Shown here: piece after piece, positions 40,129-51,701 of the stretch
Layout: every line of letters begins with the position of its first letter
Position numbering within the stretch: position 1 is the stretch's first letter
Source: Mycobacterium gastri
Lineage (GTDB): Bacteria; Actinomycetota; Actinomycetes; Mycobacteriales; Mycobacteriaceae
Assembly: GCF_002102175.1 (NCBI RefSeq)
Contig: NZ_LQOX01000116.1
Location: 62,001 to 126,000, forward strand
Reading direction: 5' to 3'
Length of the DNA stretch: 64,000 nucleotides
The notes under the pieces: model-generated
Told to the model about the DNA's origin: nothing
Database searches by the model: none
The model's input: only the letters and a program-made list of their open reading frames with translations
Position numbers and translations under genes: made by a program

Positions 40129-41271
40129 GTGAGCCGGGTTCTGGTGGTAACCAACGACTTTCCGCCCAGACGCGGCGGCATTCAGTCCTACCTGGGGGAG
40201 TTCGTCGGTCGGCTGGTCGAATCGGGATCGCATTCGGTGACGGTGTACGCACCGCGGTGGAAGGGGGCGCAGGCGTACGACGACGCGGCTTGTGCAGTCG
40301 GCTATCGGGTGGTGCGTCATCCCGGCACGCTGATGCTGCCCGTCCCGGCCGTCGACAGCCGCATGCGCCGCCTGATCGCCGAGTACGGCATCAATACCGT
40401 CTGGTTCGGGGCGGCCGCCCCGCTGGCGCTGCTGGCGCCGCGTGCGCGCCGGGCCGGTGCCACCCGGATAGTGGCCAGCACGCACGGCCATGAAGTGGGC
40501 TGGTCGATGCTGCCGGTCGCGCGGTCGGTGTTGCGCCGAATCGGGGACAGCGCTGACGTAGTGACCTTCGTCAGTCGCTACACCCAAGCCCGGTTCGCGC
40601 CCGCTTTCGGACCCGATGCCGCGCTGGAATACCTGCCGCCCGGGGTGGACAGCGACCGGTTCCGGCCGGACCCGGCCGCGCGCGCCGAACTGCGTAAGCG
40701 GTACCGGCTGGACGAGCGGCCCGTGGTGGTATGCGTGTCCCGGCTGGTGCCACGCAAAGGCCAGGACATGCTGGTCAAGGCGCTACCGGCGATCCGCCGG
40801 CGCGTCGACGGGGCCGCGCTGGTGATCGTCGGGGGCGGCCCTTACCTGCAGGCGCTGCGCAAGCTGGCGAAGGACTGCGGGGTGGCCCACCATGTGACGT
40901 TCACCGGCGGCGTGCCGGGCGACGAACTACCGGCGCATCACGCGTTCGCCGACGTGTTCGCGATGCCGTGCCGCACCCGCGGTGCCGGATTGGACGTCGA
41001 GGGCCTGGGGATCGTGTTTCTCGAGGCGTCGGCAAGCGGCGTGCCGGTAATCGCCGGCGAATCCGGCGGAGCGCCGGAAACGGTGCAGCACAACAAAACT
41101 GGGTTGGTGGTCGACGGAACATCGGTGGACAAGGTGGCCGATGCCGTTACCGACTTGCTGACCGATCGCGACCGCGCCGCCGCCATGGGCGCAGCCGGCC
41201 GGGAATGGGTGACGGCCCAGTGGCGCTGGGACACGCTGGCCACCCGGCTGGCCGGCCTGCTCAGCAGCTAA
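40129..41271 (+). CDS. pimB: PI-mannoside mannosyltransferase PimB (GT4)
   Basis: A 380-residue GT-B glycosyltransferase of family GT4. Mycobacterial PimB' (Rv2188c) adds the second mannose, from GDP-mannose, to PIM1 on the inner leaflet. The amino end [22 protein letters not shown] has the acceptor-side Gly loop. [10 protein letters not shown] near residue 203 binds the nucleotide sugar. The family EX7E motif is [20 protein letters not shown] near 290. Start GTG 40129 is preferred over the longer frame, which is inside the metallopeptidase gene. Its stop overlaps the convergent fadD15 stop by 4 bases. Confidence 0.95.
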   Translation: MSRVLVVTNDFPPRRGGIQSYLGEFVGRLVESGSHSVTVYAPRWKGAQAYDDAACAVGYRVVRHPGTLMLPVPAVDSRMRRLIAEYGINTVWFGAAAPLALLAPRARRAGATRIVASTHGHEVGWSMLPVARSVLRRIGDSADVVTFVSRYTQARFAPAFGPDAALEYLPPGVDSDRFRPDPAARAELRKRYRLDERPVVVCVSRLVPRKGQDMLVKALPAIRRRVDGAALVIVGGGPYLQALRKLAKDCGVAHHVTFTGGVPGDELPAHHAFADVFAMPCRTRGAGLDVEGLGIVFLEASASGVPVIAGESGGAPETVQHNKTGLVVDGTSVDKVADAVTDLLTDRDRAAAMGAAGREWVTAQWRWDTLATRLAGLLSS

Positions 41272-43067
41272 GAGGTATAGATCGCCTCGATCTCGTCGGC
41301 GAACTTCTCGGCCACCACTTTGCGCTTGACCTTCATCGTCGGTGTCAATTCGCCGGTGTCCTCGGTGAAGTCGACACCGAGAATGCGGAACTTGCGGATC
41401 GACTCGGCATGCGACACCGCCTGGTTGGCTTGTTTGACGGCCGCATCGATTTCGGTCACCAGGTCGGGATCGTTGGCCAAGTCGCCCACCGACGCGTCGG
41501 CGGGCTTGCTGTTGCGCTGCTTCCAGCCGGCGAACGCCTCCGGGTCGATGGTGATCAGCGCGCCGATGAACGGCTTGGCATCTCCGACCACCATTGCCTG
41601 ACTGATCAGCGGGTATGCCCGCAGCTGGTCCTCCAACACGGCGGGGGCGACATTCTTACCGCCCGCGGTGACGATGAGCTCCTTCTTGCGGCCGGTGATG
41701 CTCAAGAAGCCGTCCTCGTCGATCGCGCCCAGATCACCGGTGCGGAACCACCCGTCGGTGAAGGCCTCCCCGGTGGCCTGCTCGTTGCGCCAATAGCCGC
41801 TGAACACCACACCACCGCGGACCAACAGCTCCTGGTCGGCGGCGATGCGTAAGCTGTTGCCGGGCACCAGCTTTCCGACCGTGCCAATCTTGAGGGCACC
41901 AACCTGGTTGACCGTGATCGCCGCGCTGGTCTCGGTCAGGCCATAGCCCTCGTAGATGGTCAAGCCCACGCCGCGGTAGAAGTGGCCCAGCCGCGCGCCC
42001 AGCGGCGCCCCGCCGGAGACCGCCGCATGACAGTCACCCCCGAGCGCTGCGCGGAGCTTGTGATAGACCAGCCGGTCGAATAGAGCGTGCGTGGCGCGCA
42101 GCAGCAGACCCGGGCGTCCGCTGTCGAAGGCGCTGCTCCAATCCACCGCGGTCTGCGCGGCGCGTTTGAAGATCGCTCCCTTGCCGTCGTTGACGGCATT
42201 CTGCTCGGCGGTGTTGTACACCTTCTCGAAAACCCGCGGCACCGAGACCACCACCGTGGGTTTGAACACCGCGAACTGCGGCAGCAGGTTCTTGATGTCG
42301 CTGGTGAACCCCACAGTCACTTTGCTGGCGAACGCCGAGAGCGTCAGCGACCGGGCCAGCACGTGGGCGAGCGGCAAAAATACCAGGAGCCGCTGTCCCG
42401 GGCACAACAGCGTGGGCAGGCATTCCCGGGTGCCCCGGACCTCATGGAGCAGGTTGGAATGCGTGAGCTGACAGCCTTTGGGCCGTCCGGTCGTCCCGGA
42501 GGTGTAGATCAGCGTGGCCGCGTCGTCGGCCCGCAGCGCCTCGAGGCGGGCGGTCAGTTCCGCCGGGTCAACCGACGCGCCCTCCTCGACGAGCTGGTCG
42601 AGCGCCTTGCGGCCGGAACCGTCGATATGCAGCACCCGGCGCAATGCGGGCAGGTCACCGGTGAGCTCGGCGACCATCGCGGCATGCGCGTCGGTTTCGG
42701 CGAACGCCACGACGGCTTCCGAGTTCTGCAGCACCCAACGCACCTGCTCGGCCGACGACGTCTCGTAGATCGGCACCGTGACCGCGCCCACCGCCAGGAT
42801 GGCCAGGTCCAGGATCGCCCACTCGTAGCGGGTGGCCGAAAAGATTGACACCCGATCACCGGCCTGTACCCCGAGCGCGATCAAACCCAATGCCGCACCA
42901 CGGATCTCATGCGCCGCCTCGGCGCAGGTCACGTCGGTCCAGACGCCGTCGACAAGGCGTTGGTAGATGACGTACCCGGGATCGTCGCGCTCGTGCTGGA
43001 AGACCATGGCCGCGACGTTGTCGCGCTCGCCGACGGAAAAGCGGGCAGGGACACTGTACTGACGCAC
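41268..43067 (-). CDS. fadD15: Long-chain fatty-acid-CoA ligase FadD15
   Basis: A 599-residue acyl-activating enzyme. The AMP-binding motif [18 protein letters not shown] lies near residue 190, [14 protein letters not shown] near 378, and the carboxy domain has [36 protein letters not shown]. These are typical of FACL (CoA-ligating) rather than FAAL forms. It matches Rv2187. The start is GTG at 43067. It is divergent from the SRPBCC pair across 160 bases. Confidence 0.95.
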   Translation of the reverse strand: MRQYSVPARFSVGERDNVAAMVFQHERDDPGYVIYQRLVDGVWTDVTCAEAAHEIRGAALGLIALGVQAGDRVSIFSATRYEWAILDLAILAVGAVTVPIYETSSAEQVRWVLQNSEAVVAFAETDAHAAMVAELTGDLPALRRVLHIDGSGRKALDQLVEEGASVDPAELTARLEALRADDAATLIYTSGTTGRPKGCQLTHSNLLHEVRGTRECLPTLLCPGQRLLVFLPLAHVLARSLTLSAFASKVTVGFTSDIKNLLPQFAVFKPTVVVSVPRVFEKVYNTAEQNAVNDGKGAIFKRAAQTAVDWSSAFDSGRPGLLLRATHALFDRLVYHKLRAALGGDCHAAVSGGAPLGARLGHFYRGVGLTIYEGYGLTETSAAITVNQVGALKIGTVGKLVPGNSLRIAADQELLVRGGVVFSGYWRNEQATGEAFTDGWFRTGDLGAIDEDGFLSITGRKKELIVTAGGKNVAPAVLEDQLRAYPLISQAMVVGDAKPFIGALITIDPEAFAGWKQRNSKPADASVGDLANDPDLVTEIDAAVKQANQAVSHAESIRKFRILGVDFTEDTGELTPTMKVKRKVVAEKFADEIEAIYTS

Positions 43068-43227
43068 CTTGCTGACCTCGCTCCAACTGATGTTTTTGCG
43101 GGTAGATCCCCTCGTCCCAGCCTAACCGGGCATTAGGGGAAGCCAGGTGATTGCTGGTCTGGGTGGCTTTTCCGGACCGAGCCGAGCGCCGTTGGCCGTC
43201 GATACGCGGGTGTGTGAAGCTGTGGCG

Positions 43228-43617
43228 ATGAACAGCATCCAGATCGCGGACCAGACGTATGTCGCCGCGGATGGCGCACGGGTGGGAGCTGCGATCGCCG
43301 ACCCGTCGAAGTGGCGCCGGTGGTGGCCTGATCTGAGGCTGGAGGTCACCGAGGACCGCGCCGACAAGGGCATGAGGTGGACGGTCACCGGCGCCCTGAC
43401 CGGCGCCATGGAAATCTGGCTGGAACCATCGATGGACGGGGTGGTGCTGCACTACTTCCTGCACGCCGAACCGACCGCGGCAGCGGCCTGGCAACTGGCC
43501 CGGATGAATCTGGCGAAAATAACGCACCGCCGTCGGGTGGCAGCGAAGAAAATGGCGTTCGAGGTGAAAACCACAGTGGAACAAGCACGCCCCGTCGGGG
43601 TTTCTCCGGTAGTTTAA
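43228..43617 (+). CDS. SRPBCC (START-like) protein, Rv2186c homologue
   Basis: A 129-residue polyketide-cyclase/START-like protein of unknown ligand. WRRWWPDLRLEVTEDRADKG near residue 31 and VLHYFLHAEP near 78 fit the helix-grip fold. The basic carboxy helix is KITHRRRVAAKKMAFEVK. The ATG at 43228 (MNSIQIADQTYV) matches Rv2186c; the upstream in-frame ATG at 43147 adds unrelated sequence. Another SRPBCC gene follows, so the two may arise from an old duplication. Confidence 0.87.
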   Translation: MNSIQIADQTYVAADGARVGAAIADPSKWRRWWPDLRLEVTEDRADKGMRWTVTGALTGAMEIWLEPSMDGVVLHYFLHAEPTAAAAWQLARMNLAKITHRRRVAAKKMAFEVKTTVEQARPVGVSPVV

Positions 43618-43728
43618 CCGGGTCGAGTGGGGCTCGAGCTGGGCATCGGGAGTAGCGTTTCTGCCGAATGGCGGGTATTCCCGAGTAATCGGCGCGCGCT
43701 GCGAGGTAACGGGAAAGGGATTAGCCAG

Positions 43729-44166
43729 GTGGCGGACAAGACGAGGCAGACGATCTACATCGACGCGACCCCAGGCGAGGTGATGAAGGCGATCGCCGAT
43801 ATCGAGGCTTACCCGGAATGGATTTCGGAGTACAAGGAAGTCGAGGTCCTGGAGGCTGACGACGAGGGATACCCGCAACGGGCCCGGATGTTGATGGACG
43901 CAACCATCTTCAGGGACACCTTGATCATGGCCTACCAGTGGCCGGCGGACCGCCAGTCGCTGAGCTGGACTCTGGAATCCAGCTCTCTGCTGAAGTCTCT
44001 CGAAGGTTCATATATCTTGGAGCCCAACGGTTCTGGAACTGACGTGACCTATGAGCTCTCCGTCGACCTCGCCGTTCCGATGATCGGGATGCTCAAGCGC
44101 AAGGCCGAACGCAGGTTGATCGACGGCGCGTTGAAGGATCTGAAGAAACGAGTCGAGGCTGAGTGA
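43729..44166 (+). CDS. SRPBCC protein TB16.3 (Rv2185c homologue)
   Basis: A 145-residue START-like protein, the TB16.3 antigen homologue. VADKTRQTIYIDATPGEVM opens the fold. YPEWISEYKEVEVLEADDEG near 29 and the long carboxy helix (MIGMLKRKAERRLIDGALKDL) form the ligand cavity. A role in lipid or polyketide binding is inferred from the family. GTG 43729 has AAAGGGA 8 bases upstream. It heads a plus-strand run: ArsA-like ATPase, CxxC protein, acyltransferase. Confidence 0.92.
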   Translation: MADKTRQTIYIDATPGEVMKAIADIEAYPEWISEYKEVEVLEADDEGYPQRARMLMDATIFRDTLIMAYQWPADRQSLSWTLESSSLLKSLEGSYILEPNGSGTDVTYELSVDLAVPMIGMLKRKAERRLIDGALKDLKKRVEAE

Positions 44167-45436
44167 GTCCAGTGAATTCCGGGCGCCAGCCCCGGCCCGG
44201 ATCAGTCTCTTCGTCGGTAAAGGCGGGGTAGGAAAATCCACACTGGCGGCCGCCACCGCGGTGTGCGATGCCAGTGCTGGTCAGCGAGTGCTGCTGGTAT
44301 CGACCGACCAGGCGCACTCGCTGGGCGACGTGCTGGGCATCTCGGTGCCGCCGACCGGCCGGGGCGAACCGGTCCGCGTTCTCGCCGATCTCGAAACCGG
44401 GCGATCGGGGTCCGCCGGCGGCTTCCTGGACGCCCTGGCGCTGGACACCCTGGCGCTGCTCGAGGTCCGCTGGCGAGACGTCGTCGACGCTCTGGACCGG
44501 CGATTCCCCGGCTCCGAGCTGAGCAGCGTTGCACCAGAAGAACTCTCGGCATTGCCCGGGATTCAGGAGGTGCTCGGGCTGCACGCCGTCGGCGAGCTTG
44601 CCACCAGCGGACGTTGGGATCGCGTCGTCGTCGACTGCGCGTCCACCGCGGATGCGCTGCGAATGTTGACGCTGCCCGCGACCTTCGGACTCTACGTGGA
44701 GCGGGCGTGGCCGCGGCATCGCAGGCTCGCCATCGACGACAACCGATCCGCTGCACTGGTGGAGTTGCTGGAGCGCACCAGCGCCAGCGTGGACCGGCTC
44801 AGCGCCTTGCTGACCGATGGTGACCTGGTCGGCGCCCATCTGGTGCTGACCCCGGAGCGGGTGGTAGCGGTCGAGGCGGCCCGCACGCTGGGTTCGTTGG
44901 CGCTGATGGGCATACGCGTCGAAGAGCTGCTGGTCAATCAGGTCCTGGTCCGGGACGAGACCTACGAGTACCGCAGCCTTCCCGACCACCCGGCCTTCTA
45001 CTGGTATGCCGAACGCATCGCCGAGCAACGCGCCGTCCTGGAAGAACTCGACGCCACCATCGGTGACCAGGCGCTGGTGCTGGTTCCGCACCTGTCCGGC
45101 GAGCCGATCGGCCCCAAGGCGCTGGGCGGTCTGCTCGACGGTGCCCGCCGCCGCCGAGGGTCCGCGCCGCCGGGTCCGCTGCGGCCTATTGTGGACCTGG
45201 AATCCGGGTCGGGGCTTGAGTCGGTATATCGTCTGCGGCTAGCGTTGCCCCAGCTCGATCCCGGTTCGCTGGCGCTGGGCCGCGCAGACGACGACCTGAT
45301 CATCAGTGCCGGCGGGGTGCGGCGCAGAGTTCGGTTGGCGTCCGTACTGCGCAGATGCACAGTGCTGGACGCGCAACTGCGGGGCAGCGAGCTGACCGTT
45401 CGATTTCGACCCAATCCGGAGGTGTGGCCGACGTGA
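44159..45436 (+). CDS. ArsA/GET3-like ATPase (Rv2184c homologue), start unclear
   Basis: A soluble P-loop ATPase of the ArsA/GET3 group. The deviant Walker A GKGGVGKST is encoded at 44216-44242 and STDQAHSLGDVLG (switch) follows. The first normal start codon in this frame, GTG 44261, lies after the P-loop. Upstream the frame stays open to a TGA at 44141 with no ATG, GTG or TTG; only CTG 44159 could serve. A GTG at 44163 is in another frame. Either a CTG start or a small indel near 44166-44183 is required. The given start is therefore provisional. The stop overlaps the next start (GTGA). Function is unknown; anion transport is not implied. Confidence 0.75.
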   Translation: MSESSEFRAPAPARISLFVGKGGVGKSTLAAATAVCDASAGQRVLLVSTDQAHSLGDVLGISVPPTGRGEPVRVLADLETGRSGSAGGFLDALALDTLALLEVRWRDVVDALDRRFPGSELSSVAPEELSALPGIQEVLGLHAVGELATSGRWDRVVVDCASTADALRMLTLPATFGLYVERAWPRHRRLAIDDNRSAALVELLERTSASVDRLSALLTDGDLVGAHLVLTPERVVAVEAARTLGSLALMGIRVEELLVNQVLVRDETYEYRSLPDHPAFYWYAERIAEQRAVLEELDATIGDQALVLVPHLSGEPIGPKALGGLLDGARRRRGSAPPGPLRPIVDLESGSGLESVYRLRLALPQLDPGSLALGRADDDLIISAGGVRRRVRLASVLRRCTVLDAQLRGSELTVRFRPNPEVWPT

Positions 45437-45834
45437 CCGGGGTTCATACCGAGGTTGGTCCCGAACTGCGCAGGCTTGCGCAGGCAATCCTGGATGCGAT
45501 CGACCCCGCGATGCGCGCCGCGGCCGCGATGGCGTCCGGGTCGGCCGGCGGTAAAGCAGCCGCCAAGTGCCAACAGGTGTGGTGTCCGGTATGTGCGCTG
45601 GCGGCGGTGGTCGGTGGCGAACAGCACCCGTTGCTGACGGTCATCGCCAACCACAGTGTCGCTTTGCTCAACGTGATTCGCGCCATGGTCGACGACATTG
45701 ATCGATCGGCGAAACCGCCGCCGGAGGATCCGCCTGGCGGCGGCCTCACCAGCGAGACACCGCCGGAGAACGGGTCCGCGGGCCCCGGCGCGAAAACGCG
45801 CTACCAGCCCATCCCGGTGAGTTTGCAGGAGTGA
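45433..45834 (+). CDS. Small CxxC protein (Rv2183c homologue)
   Basis: A 133-residue protein of unknown function. The centre has KCQQVWCPVCALAAVV (about 37-53), a Cys-x5-Cys-x2-Cys cluster suggesting zinc binding, followed by helices HPLLTVIANHSVALLNVIRAM. The tail is Pro/Gly-rich and disordered. GTG 45433 overlaps the ATPase stop by 4 bases, so both are co-translated, and the pair is kept together as Rv2184c/Rv2183c in M. tuberculosis. Confidence 0.85.
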   Translation: MTGVHTEVGPELRRLAQAILDAIDPAMRAAAAMASGSAGGKAAAKCQQVWCPVCALAAVVGGEQHPLLTVIANHSVALLNVIRAMVDDIDRSAKPPPEDPPGGGLTSETPPENGSAGPGAKTRYQPIPVSLQE

Positions 45835-45921
45835 GCCGCCGCCCGGCGAAGGTGGTCGCAGCCACGGCAGATGGGTACAGTTGGCCCAGACATTGTTCCG
45901 GTGCGGGCGAGAGGGAGGGCC

Positions 45922-46659
45922 ATGTGGTACTACCTTTTCAAGTACGTTTTCATGGGCCCGCTGTTTATATTGCTCGGCCGGCCGAAAATTGAAGGTGCGG
46001 AAAACATTCCGAGTTCCGGGCCGGCGATTCTGGCCAGTAACCACCTCGCTGTGGCGGACAGCTTCTACCTTCCGTTGGCCGTGCGCCGCCGGATCACATT
46101 CCTGGCAAAAGCCGAATACTTCACCGGCACCGGATTCAAGGGCTGGATTAACCGCTGGTTTTACAGCGTCTCCGGGCAGGTGCCCATCGACCGCACCAAC
46201 GCCGACTCCGCACAAGCCGCGCTGGAAACCGCAGAGCGGCTCTTGCGTCGGGGCAAGTTGCTCGGCATGTACCCCGAGGGCACTCGGTCGCCGGACGGTC
46301 GCCTCTACAAGGGAAAGACCGGCCTGGCGCGGCTAGCGCTGCACACCGGGGTTCCGGTGATTCCGGTAGCCATGATCGGCACTAACGTCGTCAACCCGCC
46401 GGGCAAGAAGATGTTGCGGTTCGGGCGGGTGACGGTTCGTTTCGGCAAACCAATGGACTTCACCCGGTTCGAGGGACTGGCCGGCAACCACTTCATCGAG
46501 CGGGCCGTCACCGACGAGGTGATGTACGAGCTGATGGGGCTTTCCGGTCAGGAGTACGTCGATATCTACGCAGCCAGCGTCAAAGACGACAGCAAGGGCG
46601 CCGGTGCTCATTCCGGTCCGAAGGACGCCGCCCGGATCCCCGAGACCGCTGCCGGCTGA
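45922..46659 (+). CDS. 1-acylglycerol-3-phosphate acyltransferase (PlsC family)
   Basis: A 245-residue membrane-associated acyltransferase acylating lysophosphatidate in phospholipid synthesis. The HX4D motif is NHLAVAD near residue 39, the substrate motif is GMYPEGTRSPDG near 114, and PVAMIGTN is the third block. One hydrophobic helix opens the protein. It matches Rv2182c. ATG 45922 directly follows a strong GGGAGGG ribosome-binding site. The upstream extension to 45871 is rejected. Its stop abuts the convergent mannosyltransferase stop with no base between. Confidence 0.93.
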   Translation: MWYYLFKYVFMGPLFILLGRPKIEGAENIPSSGPAILASNHLAVADSFYLPLAVRRRITFLAKAEYFTGTGFKGWINRWFYSVSGQVPIDRTNADSAQAALETAERLLRRGKLLGMYPEGTRSPDGRLYKGKTGLARLALHTGVPVIPVAMIGTNVVNPPGKKMLRFGRVTVRFGKPMDFTRFEGLAGNHFIERAVTDEVMYELMGLSGQEYVDIYAASVKDDSKGAGAHSGPKDAARIPETAAG

Positions 46660-47946
46660 TCAGGCCGCGGCCGTCGACACCGGGATCCGCCCCGGCTCGG
46701 GCGAGCGCTCCGTCGTCAGCCGGGTGGTCACGGTGAGGCCGGCAACGACGATGATCGCCAGCGCCCACCACACGTAGGACATCCCGGCAAGTTGACGCCA
46801 CCACTCCGCGGTGGCCTCCCGGTGCTTGGGCAGCAGCTCGATCGGCGTCCATCTCATCAGCGCCACCCCGGCGGCGGTGACCACGGCCAGCGCCGCATTT
46901 CGCCGCCGCCAGGCCAGCACCGCGGTCACCAAAACCGCCGGCAGCATCCACACCCAGTGGTGGGACCACGAAACCGGTGAAACCACCAACCCGAACAACG
47001 CCACGCAAATCACGGCCAGGGCCGGCTCATCGGCCCGCAGCACTCGGCGCATCGCCCATACCGTCGCAACCAGCGCCACCAGCGACAGGACCACCCACAG
47101 CAGGAAGCTTTCGTGCTCGCCGATCGGCAGCCGGGCCAGCGCACCCGCAATGTTCTGGTCGGTGTTCAACGAAGCCGAACCGATGCGGTCGGTGTGGTGC
47201 AGGGTATGGGTCCAGTACTCGCGGGAATCACGCCACGCCAGCGCGAAGCCGGCCAGCGTCGCAGCCGCGAAGGACGCCAGGGCTGTCAGTGCCGCCCGGC
47301 CGTCCCGGCGCAGCAGGAAGTAGAGCAGAAACACCGCCGGAGTCAGTTTCAGTGCTATACCCAAGCCGAGCAGCAGGCCCCGCGGCCACGGCGTGCGGCG
47401 CGGGAAACAATCGAGGATCACCAAGGTCATCAGCACGGCGTTGATCTGGCCGAAGGCGAAGTTGGAGCTCAGCGGCTCCAGCCAGATCGACGCCGGAGCC
47501 ACGATGATCACCGCCAACCACAGTCGGCGCACCCAGGCCGGACCGGGCAGCAGCGTCGAGGTGGGCCAAACGTTCAGACCGGTCAGCACCACCACCGTCG
47601 ACACGATCAGTACCACCAGCGTCAGCAGGGTGATCGCGACGCTGGCGGCCGGCATCTTCAACCAGGCGAACGGGCTGAACACCACCGCGGCCAGCGGAGG
47701 GTAGGTGAACGGGAGGTCCAGCCCGATGGGTGTGTGGAACTTCACGTCGCCGCTGTACAGCGGACGGCCGTCCAACCAGGCTTGGCCGCCCATCTGATAG
47801 ATGTCGATGTCGATGCGGTAGGGGATGTGTCCGAGCAACCGCCAGGCCACGTAGCCCAGTGCCCCGGCGGCCACCAGCCCAAGCAGGCACCATAACGAGA
47901 CCCGTCCGAGTCGACTGCCCAGCTCGGGCGACCGCCATGTACTCAT
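46660..47946 (-). CDS. Alpha-1,2-mannosyltransferase of LM/LAM branching (Rv2181)
   Basis: A 428-residue GT-C polyprenyl-phosphomannose-dependent transferase with about ten transmembrane helices. The first outer loop has [20 protein letters not shown] with the conserved Asp residues, then [12 protein letters not shown]. Rv2181 adds the single alpha-1,2-mannose branches on the lipomannan backbone built by MptA, which is also in this window. The start is ATG 47946; TAGGCT lies 9 bases upstream on the minus strand. The 3' end meets the acyltransferase gene without a gap. Confidence 0.92.
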   Translation of the reverse strand: MSTWRSPELGSRLGRVSLWCLLGLVAAGALGYVAWRLLGHIPYRIDIDIYQMGGQAWLDGRPLYSGDVKFHTPIGLDLPFTYPPLAAVVFSPFAWLKMPAASVAITLLTLVVLIVSTVVVLTGLNVWPTSTLLPGPAWVRRLWLAVIIVAPASIWLEPLSSNFAFGQINAVLMTLVILDCFPRRTPWPRGLLLGLGIALKLTPAVFLLYFLLRRDGRAALTALASFAAATLAGFALAWRDSREYWTHTLHHTDRIGSASLNTDQNIAGALARLPIGEHESFLLWVVLSLVALVATVWAMRRVLRADEPALAVICVALFGLVVSPVSWSHHWVWMLPAVLVTAVLAWRRRNAALAVVTAAGVALMRWTPIELLPKHREATAEWWRQLAGMSYVWWALAIIVVAGLTVTTRLTTERSPEPGRIPVSTAAA

Positions 47947-48047
47947 GTCAAAGACAGCCTAATCGTTACCGAGGCGGTCGCTTGCCGCCACAGCGCGGCT
48001 CAGGCCGCTTAGGCCTCGCCTGCGTCGGCCGGCGTAGTTTTTGTGGA

Positions 48048-48230
48048 GTGCTCCAATGGCTGCAGCATGACTGCCCCTGCTGTGCTTCGGTGGACGCGGT
48101 TTTCGCCGCCGTAGCCGTGGCGGGGCTGTTGGCCCTGGGATTCCATCCGCTGATGTTTGTCCTGGCGAACCTCGACATCGATCCCGCGCCACCGCCGAAG
48201 GCTGCCGAACGCCTGCTGACCGCGCGATAG
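48048..48230 (+). CDS. Possible small membrane protein with CPCC motif
   Basis: A 60-residue frame starting GTG at 48048: a short amino end with HDCPCCAS (residues 7-14) is followed by one hydrophobic helix (about 16-42, VFAAVAVAGLLALGFHPLMFV) and an acidic/proline tail. It ends 21 bases before the exoribonuclease start on the same strand. It is in the place where I recall Rv2180c in M. tuberculosis, but does not look like a full-length copy. No clear ribosome-binding site precedes it, so it may be a remnant. Confidence 0.4.
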   Translation: MLQWLQHDCPCCASVDAVFAAVAVAGLLALGFHPLMFVLANLDIDPAPPPKAAERLLTAR

Positions 48231-48240
48231 CCTGCCCGGA

Positions 48241-48246
48241 TAAACT
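48241..48246 (+). promoter_or_regulatory. -10-like element before the exoribonuclease gene
   Basis: TAAACT lies 5 bases before GTG 48252 and no ribosome-binding site is present, consistent with a leaderless transcript. The 5-base spacing is a little short. Confidence 0.35.
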
Positions 48247-48251
48247 GCGAT

Positions 48252-50280
<2,029 letters not shown>

Positions 50281-50296
50281 GGTGGTGAGCAGACGC

Positions 50297-50321
50297 AAAA
50301 TCCCCTAAAACACGGGGTTTT
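50297..50321. terminator. Hairpin between aroG and pknL
   Basis: AAAA-T-CCCC (50297-50305) pairs with GGGGTTTT (50314-50321) around an eight-base loop with one bulged T. The A and T runs at its ends let it work as an intrinsic terminator in both directions for the convergent genes. The preceding GCAGACGCA word also starts the hairpin after adoK. Confidence 0.5.
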
Positions 50322-50367
50322 CGGCGATTTCGCGGTTGTCACCGCAGGTACCCCAGCTCGAGGTCGG

Positions 50368-51636
50368 TTACAACAGTCCGCTCAGGTTACTGCCGATCGT
50401 CCAGGCCGCGGTCGCGACCAGCCCGGTGATCGCCAGCACCACCGCCACCCAGATCAGCACCATGCGGCGGGCGTGCTGTCGCGCCCAGACGAATTCGTCC
50501 ATCGAGATGCCGGCGAATTGCCCTGACACCGGCCGGTATTCGTATTCTTCCGGTTGGGCATCCGGGCGGGCCGCCGATACCGGCTCGGCCCAGCTCCCCG
50601 GTTCTCGGGTCAGTTCGCGGGTTGGGTGCCGAACCGGTGGGCGCGGCCGCTGGGCGATCCGGCTGCGATGCAGTATGGCCGACCGGTGCTGGGCCGAGTT
50701 GTGCGGCGCGGGCACCCGGAAGTCCGGGAGTGCCAGCTCCTCCGCGATCGACTCGAGATCGGCGCCCATCTCGATGGCGTCGGCGTACCTGTCGGCAGGG
50801 TCACGGGCGGTAGCGCAGGCCACAAATTCGTCGAATTGCTTTGGCACACCATCGATTACAGAGCTAGGTGGCGGCACGTCGCGGTCCAGCCGCTGATAGG
50901 CGATCGACAATGCCGAGTCGCCGCTGAACGGCGTGTGTCCGGTCAGCAACTCGTAGGTGAGAATTCCGGCCGAGTAGACATCGCTGCGGGGACCGGCCTG
51001 GCCGTCGCGGACCTGCTCGGGAGACAAGTACGCCGCGGTGCCCAAAATGACGCTGGCCGAAGTGATTCCGGCGGCAGCGACGGCCCGGACCAATCCGAAA
51101 TCGGCGATCTTGACCTCGCCGTCGTCGGAGATCAACACATTTTCGGGCTTGACGTCGCGGTGCACCAGGCCGGCCCGATGCGCTGCGGCCAGCCCGCCCA
51201 GCACCGGGCGCAGCACGGCCACCACGGCATGTGGGGGCATCGGTCCGCGTTCGGCCAGCAGTTCGCGCAGCGTGCCGCCTTCGACGAGTTCCATCACCAG
51301 AAACGGGTGCCGGGAATCCAGCCCCTGGTCGTAGACCGCAACCAGGCCGGAGTTCTTCAACCGGGCGACCGTGCGGGCCTCGAGTTGGAAACGGGTGAGA
51401 AACTGTTCGTCGCCCGCATAGCGGGAGTCCATCACCTTCAGGGCGACGGGGCGGTCCAGCCGGACGTCGAGACCGCGGTAGACCGTCGAGGTCCCGCCGC
51501 TGGCGATCTTGGCCTGAACCAGGTAGCGGCCGTCCAGCAGCGTGCTGTCCAACGGATCCGAAGTCCCGGCTTCAGCTCGGTGACGATGCGGGCCGGCGCG
51601 GCCCGAGATGGAGCCGGGCACATCAGCTTCAGCCAC
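50368..51636 (-). CDS. pknL: Serine/threonine protein kinase PknL
   Basis: A 422-residue receptor-like kinase. The glycine loop IASGGTSTVY is near 44-52, the ATP lysine near 67 (ALKVMD), HRDVKPEN near 160, DFG near 179 and the activation loop ends GTAAYLSPEQ. A proline-rich juxtamembrane region is followed by one transmembrane helix near the end (about 397-418), with only a few residues outside, as in PknL (Rv2176). The start at GTG 51636 is supported by TACGAT 6 bases upstream. The preferred M. tuberculosis start codon is not conserved here. It phosphorylates the adjacent divergent Rv2175c-type protein. Confidence 0.93.
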   Translation of the reverse strand: MAEADVPGSISGRAGPHRHRAEAGTSDPLDSTLLDGRYLVQAKIASGGTSTVYRGLDVRLDRPVALKVMDSRYAGDEQFLTRFQLEARTVARLKNSGLVAVYDQGLDSRHPFLVMELVEGGTLRELLAERGPMPPHAVVAVLRPVLGGLAAAHRAGLVHRDVKPENVLISDDGEVKIADFGLVRAVAAAGITSASVILGTAAYLSPEQVRDGQAGPRSDVYSAGILTYELLTGHTPFSGDSALSIAYQRLDRDVPPPSSVIDGVPKQFDEFVACATARDPADRYADAIEMGADLESIAEELALPDFRVPAPHNSAQHRSAILHRSRIAQRPRPPVRHPTRELTREPGSWAEPVSAARPDAQPEEYEYRPVSGQFAGISMDEFVWARQHARRMVLIWVAVVLAITGLVATAAWTIGSNLSGLL

Positions 51637-51642
51637 GGGGCC

Positions 51643-51695
51643 ATCGTAGGTGGCGGCGCGAATCGGATGAGACAACGTGCACCAAGCTCTACACT
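51643..51695. promoter_or_regulatory. Divergent leaderless promoters pknL / Rv2175c
   Basis: On the minus strand TACGAT (51648-51643) lies 6 bases before the pknL GTG at 51636. On the plus strand TACACT (51690-51695) lies 6 bases before the GTG at 51702. Neither gene has a ribosome-binding site, so both are predicted to be leaderless, and a single 65-base region sets both. Confidence 0.5.
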
Positions 51696-51701
51696 TGCGC
51701 C

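Noticed and set aside
44263..45436. GTG at 44261 as the start of the ArsA-like ATPase
   Set aside because: It would remove the Walker A motif, which is intact and in frame just upstream.
50281..50367. Transposase gene between aroG and pknL as in H37Rv
   Set aside because: The gap is only 87 bases and contains just a hairpin.
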